In this document: one piece after another, positions 1 through 9,510 of the stretch
Numbering within the stretch: the stretch's first letter is position 1
Layout: the number at the start of each line of letters is the position of its first letter
Assembly (NCBI RefSeq): GCF_026626745.1
Contig: NZ_JAPNJW010000002.1
Span: 1,884,151-1,948,150 of the forward strand
Source of the DNA: Nannocystis sp. RBIL2
Lineage (GTDB): Bacteria > Myxococcota_A > Polyangia > Nannocystales > Nannocystaceae
Length of the DNA: 64,000 nt
Direction: 5' to 3'
The notes under the pieces: generated by a model
Told to the model about the DNA's origin: nothing
Database searches by the model: none
The model's input: the letters and a program-made list of their open reading frames with translations, nothing else
Position numbers and translations under genes: made by a program

Positions 1-368
1 GCGCGGTGCAGCCGCTCGACCGCCACCACCAGCTCGCTGACGGCGCTGCGGGCCGCGTCGCGGTGACCCTGCGGCAGCAGCCGCTGGCCCATGTGCAGCA
101 AGATCCGCCGCAGCTCCTGATGGAACACGACGATGAGGATGATGATGACGTACTCGAGGAAGTAGCGGACCAGCGCCGCCACCGCGACCATGTCGAGCGC
201 GCTCGCGGCGGCGGCGATGCCCCCGAACACCGCGACCGACAGCAGCACCGGCACCGCACGTGTCCCTTGGAGCAGGCGCAGCGCGGCGTACACCAGGATC
301 AGCAAGATCCCGAAGTCGAGCCCGTCGCGCCACGTGAGCGCCTCGATGAAGTCCCGCGGCGTCACCAT
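1..368 (-). CDS. cdaA: Diadenylate cyclase CdaA (DacA), N-terminal part, cut by the window edge
   Basis: Reading the minus strand from the ATG at 368 gives about 122 codons running off the window. The protein opens MVTPRDFIEALTWRDGLDF, then has about three hydrophobic helices with the LLQGTRAVPVL element and the FHQELRRIL motif. CdaA proteins carry this motif just before the DAC catalytic domain, which lies outside the window. CdaA is a membrane enzyme that makes c-di-AMP from two ATP. The ATG overlaps the folP stop by 7 nt (ATGGTGA), so the two are probably translationally coupled; folP-cdaA adjacency is common in bacteria. The family call rests on the membrane part and context only, because DGA and RHR motifs cannot be seen. 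Confidence 0.82.
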   Translation of the reverse strand, partial: MVTPRDFIEALTWRDGLDFGILLILVYAALRLLQGTRAVPVLLSVAVFGGIAAAASALDMVAVAALVRYFLEYVIIILIVVFHQELRRILLHMGQRLLPQGHRDAARSAVSELVVAVERLHR

Positions 369-1345
369 CGCCCCCGTTCGACCTCCTCCGCCTCCTCGCG
401 GGCCGCCGCCGAAGCGGTGCGGATCGCCCACGCCACGCGCAGCGCCTCGGCCGTGGCCGCGACGTCGTGCACGCGCACGACGGCCGCGCCGCCGAGCGCC
501 GCCATCACCGCCGCCACCACGCTGCCGATCAGCCGCTCCTCGACCGGCCGCGGGCGCCCGCCTACCACGCCGAGGAACGCCTTGCGGCTGGCGCCGATGA
601 GCACCGGGCAACCTGTCTCTCGCATCAGGTAGTCGGACGCGCCGACCAGCGCCGCGCTGTGCTCGGCGGTCTTGCCGAAGCCGATGCCTGGATCGACCGC
701 GATCCGATCGGCGGCGACGCCGGCCCGCAGCGCCCGCTCGACCGCGCGTCCGAGCTCGGCCGCGACCTCGACGAGCACGCGTTCGAACCGGATCTCCCGC
801 ATCATCGTCGCCGGCTCGCCGCGCAGGTGACCAATCACGAGCCCGGCCCCGTTGTCCGCGGCCACGCGCGCCATCTCCGGGTCGGCGAGCCCGCTGACGT
901 CGTTGATGATCGCCGCGCCGGCCGCCATCGCCGCCGCAGCGACCGAGGCGTGGCGCGTGTCGACGCTGATGGGCACGCCGGCCAGCTCCGGATCGGCCAT
1001 CAGTCCGCGGATCACCGGCAACACGCGCCGCAGCTCGACGTCGGGCGCCACCGGCGTCGCGCCTGGACGCGTCGACTCGCCGCCGACGTCGAGGATGTCG
1101 GCGCCTTGCTGGCGATACGACCGGCACAGCCGCGCCGCCACGCTGACGCTCGGATCGTCCGTCTCGGGCGCGAGCAGGTTACCGCCGTCGAAGAAGCTGT
1201 CGGGCGTGATGTTGACGATCGCCATCACTCGCGGCGCGCTCACGTCGAGCGCTCCGCGAGCGTGCACCCACGGGGGCGCGGGCTCGGGCCGCGCGCCAGC
1301 GTCACGGGCGGAGGCGCGGTCGGCGGCGAAGGACATCGCCGCCAT
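362..1345 (-). CDS. folP: Dihydropteroate synthase
   Basis: Condenses 6-hydroxymethyl-dihydropterin pyrophosphate with p-aminobenzoate in cytoplasmic folate synthesis. The 327-residue protein has the TIM-barrel signatures in order: VMAIVNITPDSFFDGG near residue 40, GADILDVGGESTRPG near 85, the GIGFGKT loop in the middle and GASRKAFLG towards the end. Length is normal allowing for a roughly 35-residue Ala/Arg-rich N-terminal extension. In-frame ATGs at 1345 and 1336 are both possible; neither has a clear Shine-Dalgarno. It lies 12 bp after the FHA-regulator stop and overlaps cdaA. A two-unit copy of the 14-bp repeat (CCTG at 612, CAGG at 626) falls in codons for the MRETGC stretch and brings in the rare codons CGA and ACA. 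Confidence 0.95.
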   Translation of the reverse strand: MAAMSFAADRASARDAGARPEPAPPWVHARGALDVSAPRVMAIVNITPDSFFDGGNLLAPETDDPSVSVAARLCRSYRQQGADILDVGGESTRPGATPVAPDVELRRVLPVIRGLMADPELAGVPISVDTRHASVAAAAMAAGAAIINDVSGLADPEMARVAADNGAGLVIGHLRGEPATMMREIRFERVLVEVAAELGRAVERALRAGVAADRIAVDPGIGFGKTAEHSAALVGASDYLMRETGCPVLIGASRKAFLGVVGGRPRPVEERLIGSVVAAVMAALGGAAVVRVHDVAATAEALRVAWAIRTASAAAREEAEEVERGRW

Positions 1346-1357
1346 GGTAGCGCGCCA

Positions 1358-2746
1358 TTACGCCAATGACACGCCCGGGTCGCTGTTGTCGCTGTGCCCG
1401 CCTGCAGCCCCGCCCCGCCCGGCGGCGAACTGCTTGGCGTCGATCCCGTAGCGGCGCAGCAGCTTGTGCAGGTACTTGCGGTCCATATCGGCCTCGCGGG
1501 CGGCCCGCGAGATGTTGCCCTCGGCCCGCTGGAGCAGCCAGTTCAGGTACGTCTCTTCGAACAGCTCGACCGCGCGTTCCTTCTGCTCGCGGAACGTCAG
1601 GGTCGGGTCGAACGCGACCTGCTGCTCGCGCCCGGCGCGCCCGAGGTTGCCGGTCGTGATGAGGTCGATGACCCCGTCCGGCGACAGGTACGCCGAGCGC
1701 TCGACCACGTTGCGGAGCTCGCGGACGTTGCCGGGCCAGTCGTAGCCGACCAGGCGAGCCATGGCCTCGGGGCCAGGCGCGCGCCACATGCCCGGGGGCA
1801 GGCGCCGCGAGAACTGGTCGATGAGCATCGGGATGTCCTCGCGACGGTCGCGCAGCGCCGGCACCTCGATGTGAACGACGGCGAGCAGGAAGTACAGGTC
1901 CTCGCGGAACTCGCCCGACTTGACCTGCTCTCGCAGCCCGCGGCTCGCAGTCGCCAGCACGCGGATGTCGACCTCGAGCTCCTCGGTCACGCCGTGGCGG
2001 CGAACCTTGCCGTTCTCGAGCGCCCGGGTGAGCTTGGGCTGGAGGTCCGCGGGCAGCTCGCCGATGTCGTCGAACACCAGCGTGCCGCCGTGCGCGAGCT
2101 CGAAGGCCCCACGACGGTCCTCGTGGCCGAACAGCTCCACCTCGAGCTGAGCCGCGGCCGTGCCACCGCAGTCGACGACCACGAAGGGGCCGTCGCGCCG
2201 CGGCGAGATATCGTGGATGGCCCTAGCCAGCAGCGCCTTGCCGGTGCCTGTCTCTCCATCCAGGAGGATGGTCGCTTCGGCGCCCGCCACGCGCTCGAGG
2301 ACTCCGAAGATCTTGCGCATCGCAAGGCTGCGTCCGCAGACCGGACCGAAGCTGTCGGCTTCGCTAGGAAGAAGTTCGACACGCGAGTCCCTGGGCATGA
2401 ATCGGACCTGGACCTTGCCGAGCCCGAGGACATCGCCTGGGCGCAGGAAGCCGTCGCTGACCCGCACGCCGCCGATGAACATGCCGTTCGTGGACTGTTG
2501 ATCCAGGACCCGATAGCTGTCGCCTTGCCGCCGGATCTCCGCGTGGATCCGGCTCACCGACTCGTCGGGCAACACCACGTCGCACTGGCGTGACTTGCCG
2601 AGCTGGACGACATCCTGGGTGACATCAATCTCGCGGCCGCGGAGCTCGCCGTTCAGGACGACCAGTCGAAAGCCCGAGTGCCGCATGGGCTCGGCATCGT
2701 CCTGGACCACCGTCGAATCCACCGCTGCTTCGATCTCGTGCGCCAT
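1358..2746 (-). CDS. FHA-domain, sigma54-activator-like AAA+ regulator lacking the GAFTGA loop
   Basis: A 462-residue cytoplasmic regulator. Residues about 26-117 form an FHA phosphothreonine-binding domain (LGKSRQCDVVLPDESVSR, STNGMFI). Residues about 135-370 form the AAA+ domain with Walker A GETGTGK (164-170) and Walker B LVFDDIGE (about 223-230). The C-terminus has a Fis-type helix-turn-helix (NISRAAREADMDRKYLHKLL). Where sigma54 activators read LFGHE-KGAFTGA, this protein runs LFGHEDRRGAFELAHGG, so the sigma54-contacting loop is deleted. The start at 2746 is chosen over an upstream in-frame ATG at 2788 because GGAGG sits just before it. FHA input implies control by Ser/Thr kinases. Whether it activates sigma54 or acts as an ordinary regulator is open. 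Confidence 0.9.
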   Translation of the reverse strand: MAHEIEAAVDSTVVQDDAEPMRHSGFRLVVLNGELRGREIDVTQDVVQLGKSRQCDVVLPDESVSRIHAEIRRQGDSYRVLDQQSTNGMFIGGVRVSDGFLRPGDVLGLGKVQVRFMPRDSRVELLPSEADSFGPVCGRSLAMRKIFGVLERVAGAEATILLDGETGTGKALLARAIHDISPRRDGPFVVVDCGGTAAAQLEVELFGHEDRRGAFELAHGGTLVFDDIGELPADLQPKLTRALENGKVRRHGVTEELEVDIRVLATASRGLREQVKSGEFREDLYFLLAVVHIEVPALRDRREDIPMLIDQFSRRLPPGMWRAPGPEAMARLVGYDWPGNVRELRNVVERSAYLSPDGVIDLITTGNLGRAGREQQVAFDPTLTFREQKERAVELFEETYLNWLLQRAEGNISRAAREADMDRKYLHKLLRRYGIDAKQFAAGRGGAAGGHSDNSDPGVSLA

Positions 2747-2848
2747 GTCCTCCACGCTACCAGGGGGCTCCCTCTGCGGGAAGCACACAACGGCCGGTAC
2801 GGAGCGTCTGGCGAAGATTTACAGCGTTGAGGTCGCTCGGCCGCAGAC

Positions 2849-2885
2849 AAAAAAAATCGGGGTGCCTCGGCCCCGAAGCACCCCG
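2849..2885 (-). terminator. Rho-independent terminator
   Basis: On the minus strand CGGGGTGC pairs with GCACCCCG around a 12-base GC-rich loop and is followed by A then eight T. It lies 20 bp after the stop of the 59-residue gene and before the FHA regulator, so it separates the two transcripts. Confidence 0.88.
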
Positions 2886-2905
2886 AACCTCCGCGAAAAA
2901 CTTCC

Positions 2906-3085
2906 TCAGACGTAGAAGTCGACGATGGCCACGCCGCGCTCCAACGGCTCCGGCGGCGACGGGCGCTCATCGAGCTCGTCGGCGGGCACCCGCGGCAGCT
3001 CGAGCTCGATCTGCAGCGTCGGAGTCCGCTTGCCCGGGATCTTCTTGCTAGGGACCTGCTTCTGCTTCTCGAGGGCTGGTCGCAT
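2906..3085 (-). CDS. Small hypothetical protein, 59 residues
   Basis: I do not recognise this protein. It begins MRPALEKQKQVPSKKIPGK, basic at the N-terminus, then turns acidic and proline-rich (PRVPADELDERPSPPEP), and ends VAIVDFYV. There is no signal peptide or membrane segment. The ATG at 3085 is preceded by AAAGGCAGG, a plausible ribosome site, and by a sigma70-like promoter. A strong terminator follows, so the gene looks like a self-contained monocistronic unit, which supports it being real. A longer frame upstream to 3448 stays open but crosses lower-GC sequence and loses the coding character. Confidence 0.6.
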   Translation of the reverse strand: MRPALEKQKQVPSKKIPGKRTPTLQIELELPRVPADELDERPSPPEPLERGVAIVDFYV

Positions 3086-3112
3086 GAACACCTGCCTTTT
3101 TCGCCAGAAATC

Positions 3113-3141
3113 CGAATAAGCTACCGGGCTGTGTGTTTCAA
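3113..3141 (-). promoter_or_regulatory. Putative sigma70-type promoter of the 59-residue gene
   Basis: On the minus strand TTGAAA (3141-3136) is spaced 17 bp from TATTCG (3118-3113), giving a start near 3106 and a leader of about 20 nt before the ATG at 3085. Match to consensus is 5/6 and 3/6. Confidence 0.4.
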
Positions 3142-3450
3142 AGCTCACGAGGTTGGCGCTTGCACCGCCTCCTCGCGGGGAGTACCAATCCTCCCCACGA
3201 ACGAGGTGGCTCGCTCGACATGCAGCTTCGACCCTGATGTGCCCACCATCCGGTTCGGAGCGCCTGAATTCTTGGTTCGCCACCTTACGTTTGAGACTAA
3301 CGCCGCCACGCTTGTTGGCAAGAATTGTCTTCGCGCCGTTTAGCGCTGTTCCAGTGTGCGCCAGGCGTACACCGGAGCCAGGTCTACGACGCTCGAATTG
3401 AGCCCAGGCGGCGCTGACGACCTTGCCCCGACGCGGTCGTGGCGACAAAC
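3142..3450. other. Intergenic stretch of lower GC, no gene seen
   Basis: About 310 bases at roughly 55-58 percent GC, clearly below the roughly 70 percent of the flanks. Frames crossing it have no codon bias or recognisable domain, and no tRNA-like cloverleaf was found. It lies between the lipoprotein stop at 3451 and the promoter of the 59-residue gene, and may hold further regulatory sequence or an unrecognised small RNA. Confidence 0.5.
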
Positions 3451-4089
3451 TCAGAAGTCAACCACGACCCAGCGGGTGCCTTCCCGCTCGAGTCGGGCGA
3501 CCTCGGCGTTTCCCAGGTCGAGGACGGCCTCGTGCGCGTCGGCGACGATGGGATCGCCCAGTCGGGCTGCCAGGCGATCGCGGGCCGTCTGCAAGGCGTC
3601 GGCATGCTCGCCCTTGGTCCAGGCCGCACGGAGATCGTCTTCCGACAGACCGAGCCGGTAACGCTCGGGCGCAAGGCCGAGGAGCACGTCCCAGCGGCGC
3701 TGCAGACTCGCCCGCACCAGGCTCCGCAGCGCCGCGCGAGGCGTCGACTGGTCGTACACGACGGTCGGGTCCTCGGCGAACACCCAGCCGCGCGGCGTCC
3801 AGCGCACGTCGACCGGAGAGTCGGGCGCGAGGAACACCACCGCACGAGGGCGGATCTCCTCCGGCTTCTTCAACGTCTTCGCCCAGCGCTGCCGCGCCGC
3901 CTTGTCGCCGAGGAGCGCCGCGTAATCGACGCGCGCGCGCGCGCCGACGAGCACGTGGCTCGACAGTTCCTTCGCATCGCCGCGACGAACCGCACCGGCG
4001 GCGGCTTCGCTCGCGCGCGCGAGGCCGCGGACGTCTCGCTGTGCGCAGGATGCGAGCAGCAGCGCCACGCACACCGCGAAGCTCTTCAC
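3451..4089 (-). CDS. Hypothetical lipoprotein
   Basis: A 212-residue protein opening MKSFAVCVALLLASCAQRD, a short type II signal peptide with lipobox LASC, so probably lipidated at Cys15. The rest is mixed alpha/beta with no motif I recognise. It has an Arg/Lys-rich stretch (RQRWAKTLKKPEEIRPR), a WTPRGWVFAEDPTVVYD segment and a C-terminus ending RWVVVDF. The ATG overlaps the fabZ stop (ATGA), so it is co-translated with fabZ and is the last gene of the bam/lol/fabZ block. An envelope role is likely from context only. Confidence 0.78.
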   Translation of the reverse strand: MKSFAVCVALLLASCAQRDVRGLARASEAAAGAVRRGDAKELSSHVLVGARARVDYAALLGDKAARQRWAKTLKKPEEIRPRAVVFLAPDSPVDVRWTPRGWVFAEDPTVVYDQSTPRAALRSLVRASLQRRWDVLLGLAPERYRLGLSEDDLRAAWTKGEHADALQTARDRLAARLGDPIVADAHEAVLDLGNAEVARLEREGTRWVVVDF

Positions 4090-4544
4090 GCAGCGCCCCC
4101 GGCGGCGCTGCGCTTGGGCTCGATGATCGCGGTGAAGACGCCCGAGCTCTTCACCTGATCGCCGACGCGGGTCTCGCCCGAGAACTTGCCGATCCGGCCG
4201 AGGCGCTGCGCCCTGACCTCGATCGTCAGCACGTCGCCGGGGACCACGGGTCCACGGAACTTCGCCTCCTGGATGCCCAAGAAGAGGCAGTTGTGCAGCG
4301 CCGGGTCGAACACGCCGGACAGGTTGGCGAGCACGACAGCCGCCTGTGCCATCGCCTCGACCTGGACCACGCCCGGGAGGATCGGATAGTCCGGGAAGTG
4401 TCCCTGCAGGATCGGGTCGCCGATCGACACCAGCTTCTGCGCCACGATCGATTCGCCCGGGGTCGCCGAGAGCACGCGGTCGATGAAGAGGAAGGGATAC
4501 CGGTGCGGCAGGATCTTCTGGAGCTGGACGGCGTCGAGGAGCAT
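4086..4544 (-). CDS. fabZ: 3-hydroxyacyl-[acyl-carrier-protein] dehydratase
   Basis: Cytoplasmic hot-dog-fold dehydratase of fatty-acid elongation, 152 residues, the normal length. The N-terminal LPHRYPFLFIDRV and the active-site segment GHFPDYPILPGVVQVEAMAQ, carrying the catalytic His and Glu, are intact. In many proteobacteria fabZ lies in the bamA-skp-lpx region, and here it follows bamA and two skp genes. No lpxD or lpxA is present between them. The ATG at 4544 begins MLLDAVQLQKILPH. A perfect 10-bp hairpin separates it from the upstream skp gene, which may uncouple the two. Confidence 0.97.
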   Translation of the reverse strand: MLLDAVQLQKILPHRYPFLFIDRVLSATPGESIVAQKLVSIGDPILQGHFPDYPILPGVVQVEAMAQAAVVLANLSGVFDPALHNCLFLGIQEAKFRGPVVPGDVLTIEVRAQRLGRIGKFSGETRVGDQVKSSGVFTAIIEPKRSAAGGAA

Positions 4545-4627
4545 CGGTGGGCGGCTAGCTTATCAGGCCGCCGCGGCCGCGCCCACCGCCAGGCCGGGGC
4601 GAGCGCCACGCCGGCCTTAAACGCGAA

Positions 4628-4665
4628 CGTCCCGGGCGCGCAGCGGCGTGCGCGAGCCCGGGACG
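4628..4665 (-). other. Perfect GC-rich hairpin between skp and fabZ
   Basis: CGTCCCGGGC (4628-4637) is exactly complementary to GCCCGGGACG (4656-4665), with an inner GCGCA/TGCGC pairing around a short loop. There is no T run on either side, so it is more likely a processing, stability or weak termination element than a classical terminator. Confidence 0.55.
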
Positions 4666-4681
4666 AGCGAACCGAAGCGGC

Positions 4682-5245
4682 TTACGACGGATACTTGGCG
4701 TTGTAGCGCTTGACCAGCTCAGCGGTGATGTCGAGGCCCGGCTCGACGAACAGCACGGTGGAGTCGTCGCGGATCAGCACGAGGTCGACGTTCTTCTCGG
4801 CGGCCAGCTTGTCGATGATCGTCTGGCAGTTCTTGTAGATGTCCTCGAGGACACGCGACTCTTGCTGCGTGAGCTCCTGCTGCATGGTCATGTAGATCTG
4901 CTGCATCTCCATGTACTCCTTCTGCAGCGCCTCCTCGGCGGCGGCGAGCTTGTCGCCCTGGAGGCTCTTGAGCTTGCCGGTGTCGGCCTCGAGCTTCTTG
5001 CGCTTCTGCTCGAGCTTCTCCTGCTTGGCCTTGGAGCTGTCCTCGAGCTTCTTGCGGGCGGCCTGGCCCTGCTTGGTGTCGCCCAGGACCTTCTGCATGT
5101 CGACGACGGCGACGCCGCGGATCTGCGGGATGGTGGCCTGGGCCGGAGTGACGGCGCCCGGGGCGAGGCCGGCGCCGCCGACGAAGGCGAGCGCGACGGC
5201 GGCGGCGGACAAGAGACGAGTGAAACGGCGCTGGGGGGTGAACAT
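4682..5245 (-). CDS. skp: OmpH/Skp-family periplasmic chaperone (copy 2)
   Basis: A 187-residue protein with a signal peptide (MFTPQRRFTRLLSAAAV onwards) cleaved after PAQA, then VAVVDMQKVLGDTKQG, the typical first strand of OmpH/Skp. A long charged coiled coil (residues about 60-135, rich in KK, EKLEQ and MQQ) is followed by a C-terminal strand VDLVLIRDDSTVLFV. Skp forms a trimeric clamp for unfolded outer-membrane proteins on their way to BamA. An in-frame GTG at 5272 overlaps the upstream stop, but the ATG at 5245, behind GAAGGA, gives the better signal peptide. It is a diverged tandem paralogue of the gene upstream. Confidence 0.85.
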   Translation of the reverse strand: MFTPQRRFTRLLSAAAVALAFVGGAGLAPGAVTPAQATIPQIRGVAVVDMQKVLGDTKQGQAARKKLEDSSKAKQEKLEQKRKKLEADTGKLKSLQGDKLAAAEEALQKEYMEMQQIYMTMQQELTQQESRVLEDIYKNCQTIIDKLAAEKNVDLVLIRDDSTVLFVEPGLDITAELVKRYNAKYPS

Positions 5246-5268
5246 GGCGGAGCGATCCTTCAGGTGAG

Positions 5269-5820
5269 TCACTTGTGCTTCTTGTCGTAGGCGACGATCA
5301 CGCGGTTGGTGATGTCGAGCTTGGGGTTGGCGTACAGGACCGTCGCCGGCGAGCGGACCAGTACGATCTGAAGACCCTCCTCGGCCGCGATGTCTTTCAC
5401 GATGGCCCCGACGTTCTTGTAGATCTTCTCGGTGAGCTGCGCCTCTTTCGTCGCCACGTCCTCCTGGAGCTGGGCGTAGAGCTGCTGCAGCTCCTGGTCC
5501 TTGACCACGAGCTCTTGCTGGCGCTTGGCGATCTCCTCGTCGGAGAGCATCGCCCGCTTGGCCATCAGGTCCTCGTACTTCTTCTTGAGGTCCTCGGTCT
5601 TCTTGTCGAGTTGCGACTGACCCTTCGCAAACACCGACTCGAGGTCCTTCTTGCCCTTGGTGCCTTGCGTGGTCTCCAGCAGGCAGCGCTGCAGGTCGAC
5701 GAGGGCGACCTGTTTGAGGGCGTTAAGCGTGGCAGCCGGCGCGGCGGCGACCGGGGAGGCGCCGAGCACGCCGGCTGTCATGGCCGCTGCGAGGAGGAGA
5801 ACGCGCGAGGTAGAGGGCAT
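5269..5820 (-). CDS. skp: OmpH/Skp-family periplasmic chaperone (copy 1)
   Basis: A 183-residue secreted protein: signal peptide MPSTSRVLLLAAAMTAGVL ending near PVAAA, then VALVDLQRCLLETTQG, a Lys/Glu-rich coiled coil (KKTEDLKKKYEDLMAKRAM, QQELVVKDQELQQLY) and the C-terminal strand LQIVLVRSPATVLY. Same architecture as the adjacent copy, and directly downstream of bamA as is usual for skp. The ATG at 5820 follows AAGGTC; a start further upstream would spoil the signal peptide. The stop overlaps a possible GTG of the next gene. Having two adjacent skp-like genes suggests duplication and perhaps mixed oligomers. Confidence 0.87.
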   Translation of the reverse strand: MPSTSRVLLLAAAMTAGVLGASPVAAAPAATLNALKQVALVDLQRCLLETTQGTKGKKDLESVFAKGQSQLDKKTEDLKKKYEDLMAKRAMLSDEEIAKRQQELVVKDQELQQLYAQLQEDVATKEAQLTEKIYKNVGAIVKDIAAEEGLQIVLVRSPATVLYANPKLDITNRVIVAYDKKHK

Positions 5821-5993
5821 AACGGGCGGGACCTTAGCCGGGGCCGCGCAGGGGGGCAACCGGGCTGGCCTCGGACGCGCGGACTTACAGCCGCATTCAT
5901 GCGGCCTGTGAACCTGGAGGGCACGTCAGGTTGTGGCCTAGCTCACCCGATTTGCCGCTGGGCGCGCCGCAAACCGGGTCCTGGCGGGAATTC

Positions 5994-8650
5994 TCAGAAG
6001 CTGTTGCCGACGTTGAACTCGAAGACGACCGGTTCGTCGCCGTAATAGAACTCGGTGGGCGGCAGGCGGTCGAGCGGGAAGCCCCACTCGAACCGCAGCG
6101 GGCCGATCGGCGACTGCCAGCGGAAGCCGAAGCCGATCGAGCGGCGCAGCGACTTGAGGAAGCCGGGCGCGCCGGGGCGCAGGAGCGTGCACGGGTCGCT
6201 CTTCGGCTGCTCGACCGGGTTGGCCTCGACGCAGTACAGGGGCTCGGTGTTGTAGGCGTTGCCGATGTCCATGAAGACCACGCCCTTGATGTTGGCGGGC
6301 GGGACCATCATGAACTCGAGCTCGAGGTTCAGCGCCGTCAGCAGGTTGCCGCCGATCGTGTACGGGATGAGCGTCGCCGTCGGGTCGGAGCTGCCGAGCA
6401 CCTTGATCGCCGGACCGAGGCTGCGCAAGCGATAGCCGCGGATACCGCCGTCGCCGAAGATACCGCCGGGGAAGTAGCGCTCGAACACCGGCACGCCCTT
6501 GTCCTGCGGGCTGTGGATGAAGCCGACTTGCAGGCGGGTCTTGAACACGAGCCAGGCACGGAACGCCTGCTTGCTGCGGATGATCGGGAAGTAGAAGCGG
6601 AAGTTGGCGTCGTAGCGGTTGAACCGGTTCTGCGAGCCCCAGTACTTGTTGGCGAACTCGGCCCGGATCTCGTGGCGCATGCCCTCGGTCGGGAACAGGT
6701 AATTGTCGGTCGTGTCGTAGCGGAGGCTGGCCGTGATCGCCGAGGTGATGCCGTTGTTGAACAGGTTCGAGATCAGCGCCTGGCCGCTGTAGAGCGTCGA
6801 GTAGGCGCCGCCCGTGAACAGGCCGGCGCCGCCGCCGTAGTAGCCGCCGAACGAGCCGAAGTTGCCGAAGCCGACCTTGATGTACTCGAACGAGTAGCCG
6901 GCGAACAGGATGAGGTTCGGGATCCGCGGGATCGGGTAACCCCACGACAGGCGCACGCCGGTGCTCTCGCGCGAGAACCCGGGGAACACGTTGCGCGAGT
7001 TGAAGATGTTGAACGAGAAGTTCCAGCGCGAGTCGAGGAAGTAGCGCGTGATGTAGGCGAGGTTGAACAGGCGCCGCAGGCTCGACATCTGGGCCACGAG
7101 GGTCACCGTGGTGCCGCGGCCGAGGAAGTTGTCGTACTGGATCTGCGCCTGCAGCACGAAGTTCTCGATCGTGCTGAAGCCGGCGCCGACCTGGAACGTG
7201 CCGGTCAGTCGCTCGGTCACCTCGACGTTGAGGACGATCTTGTCCTCGGCGCTGCCCTTGCTGGTCGAGATCGTGACCTGGTTGAAGTAGCCGAGTCGCA
7301 TCGCGTTGAACTCGGACTGCTCCTTGCCGCTCTCGGCGTAGAGGTCGCCCTCGCGCAGCGCCATCTCGCGGCGGATGACCTTGTCGGCGGTCTTGTCGTT
7401 GCCGCTGATGTTGATGCGCTCGACGTAGACCAGCGGGCCCTTGCCGACCTCGAGCGTCATGTAGAGCTTGAGGTTCTCGCGGTCCTGGCGGCCGTCGGGG
7501 ATGACGTTGACGTAGGCGTGGCCGGCGTCCTTGTAGCGGCGCTCGATGTCCTGGATGATCGTCTGGATCTTCCCCATCGAGGCGACGTCGCCCTCCTTGA
7601 TCACGGGGTTGATCGAGTCGGCCAGGACGTTCTCGTTGTAGAGGGCCTTCTCGCCGCGCGCGAGCACCTCCTTCGCGCGGATCTTGCCGACGCGGTACTG
7701 CGGGCCCTCGTCGACCGGCACGGTGACGTAGACGAACCGACGGTCGGGGCTGAGGCTCAGCTCCGGGTCCTTGACGTTGACGTCGAGGTAGCCGTTGTCG
7801 GTGTAGAACTGCTTCAACATCTGGAAGTCGCCGGCGAACGCCTCCTTGTTGAAGACGCCGCCGGCTTTCTTCGTGACGACGCTGAGGTAGCCGCCGACGC
7901 GCGTGATCATGTGCTTGCGCAGCTCGTCGTCGGTGAACGCTTGGTTGCCGATGAAGGTGATCTTGCGGACGATGGTCTCGGCCGCCTCGCTGATCACGAT
8001 CTGGATGTCGACCTTGCCGACCTCGTCCTCGACCGGACGCAGGCCGTAGGTCACCTCGGCCAGGAAGAAGCCCTTCTCGACGTAGAGCTGCTTGACCTTC
8101 TCGACGTTGGCCCGCACTGCGCCGACGTCGAGGATCGCGTTGAGCTTGAGGTCGAGCTGCTCGTTGATGTCGTCGAGCTTGATCTTGCTGTTGCCCTCGA
8201 CGACGATCTTGCGGATCGTCGGCCGCTCCTTGACGACGTAGGTGAGCACCACGCCCGACGGCGTCAGCTCGCCCTCGACGCGGATGTCGTCGAACTTGCC
8301 GAGGCCCCACAGACGCTTGATGTCGGTCGCCAGGTTGCGCGGGTTGACGACCGCCTCGATGTGGCTCTCGAGCTCGAGCATCATCGCCTCGCTCTCGACC
8401 CGGCGGTTGCCCTCGAAGCGGATGTCGACGATCGGCTGGCCGTAGAGCTCCTGCGGCACGCCCGCGGCGGCGGCCCGGAAGAAGAACTCGCTGCCGATGT
8501 CGGCCATGCTCGGCAACGCGGCGGAGACCTGTCCCACGAGACAGATCAACGCGGACACCAGCAGCGCCAGCGCGCGGGACCACGGGCGGCGGCGGGTCAG
8601 CGACACGCGGAGCGGCACTCCGCGAGCGGAGCTGTGAAGACGAGGCTCCG

Positions 8651-8654
<4 letters not shown>
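5994..8654 (-). CDS. bamA: Outer membrane protein assembly factor BamA
   Basis: An 886-residue Omp85 protein that inserts beta-barrels into the outer membrane. A signal-anchor-like N-terminus (SRALALLVSALICLVGQVSA) precedes several POTRA domains between residues about 70 and 430 (IVDIRFEGNRRV, IRKIVVEGNSKI, VRKITFIGNQAF, VERINISGNDKT). These are followed by a C-terminal barrel. The lid-loop VRGF/Y motif appears as IRGY at about 738-741, and the chain ends in Phe, the expected barrel signal. The start overlaps the lolD stop (ATGA). The barrel contains Gly/Tyr-rich loop segments (FGGYYGGGAGLF). A two-unit 14-bp repeat (8528, 8542) codes part of the signal region. Confidence 0.97.
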
Positions 8655-9448
<794 letters not shown>

Positions 9449-9510
9449 GGGGGGCCGTTGCGGGCGCAACCCTAGACGCGCCCCATTCCCCTGTCAATGC
9501 GAGTTGCGGG

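Noticed and set aside
2906..3448. A 180-residue version of the small gene
   Set aside because: The upstream part crosses lower-GC intergenic DNA without coding character; a promoter and ribosome site point to the ATG at 3085.
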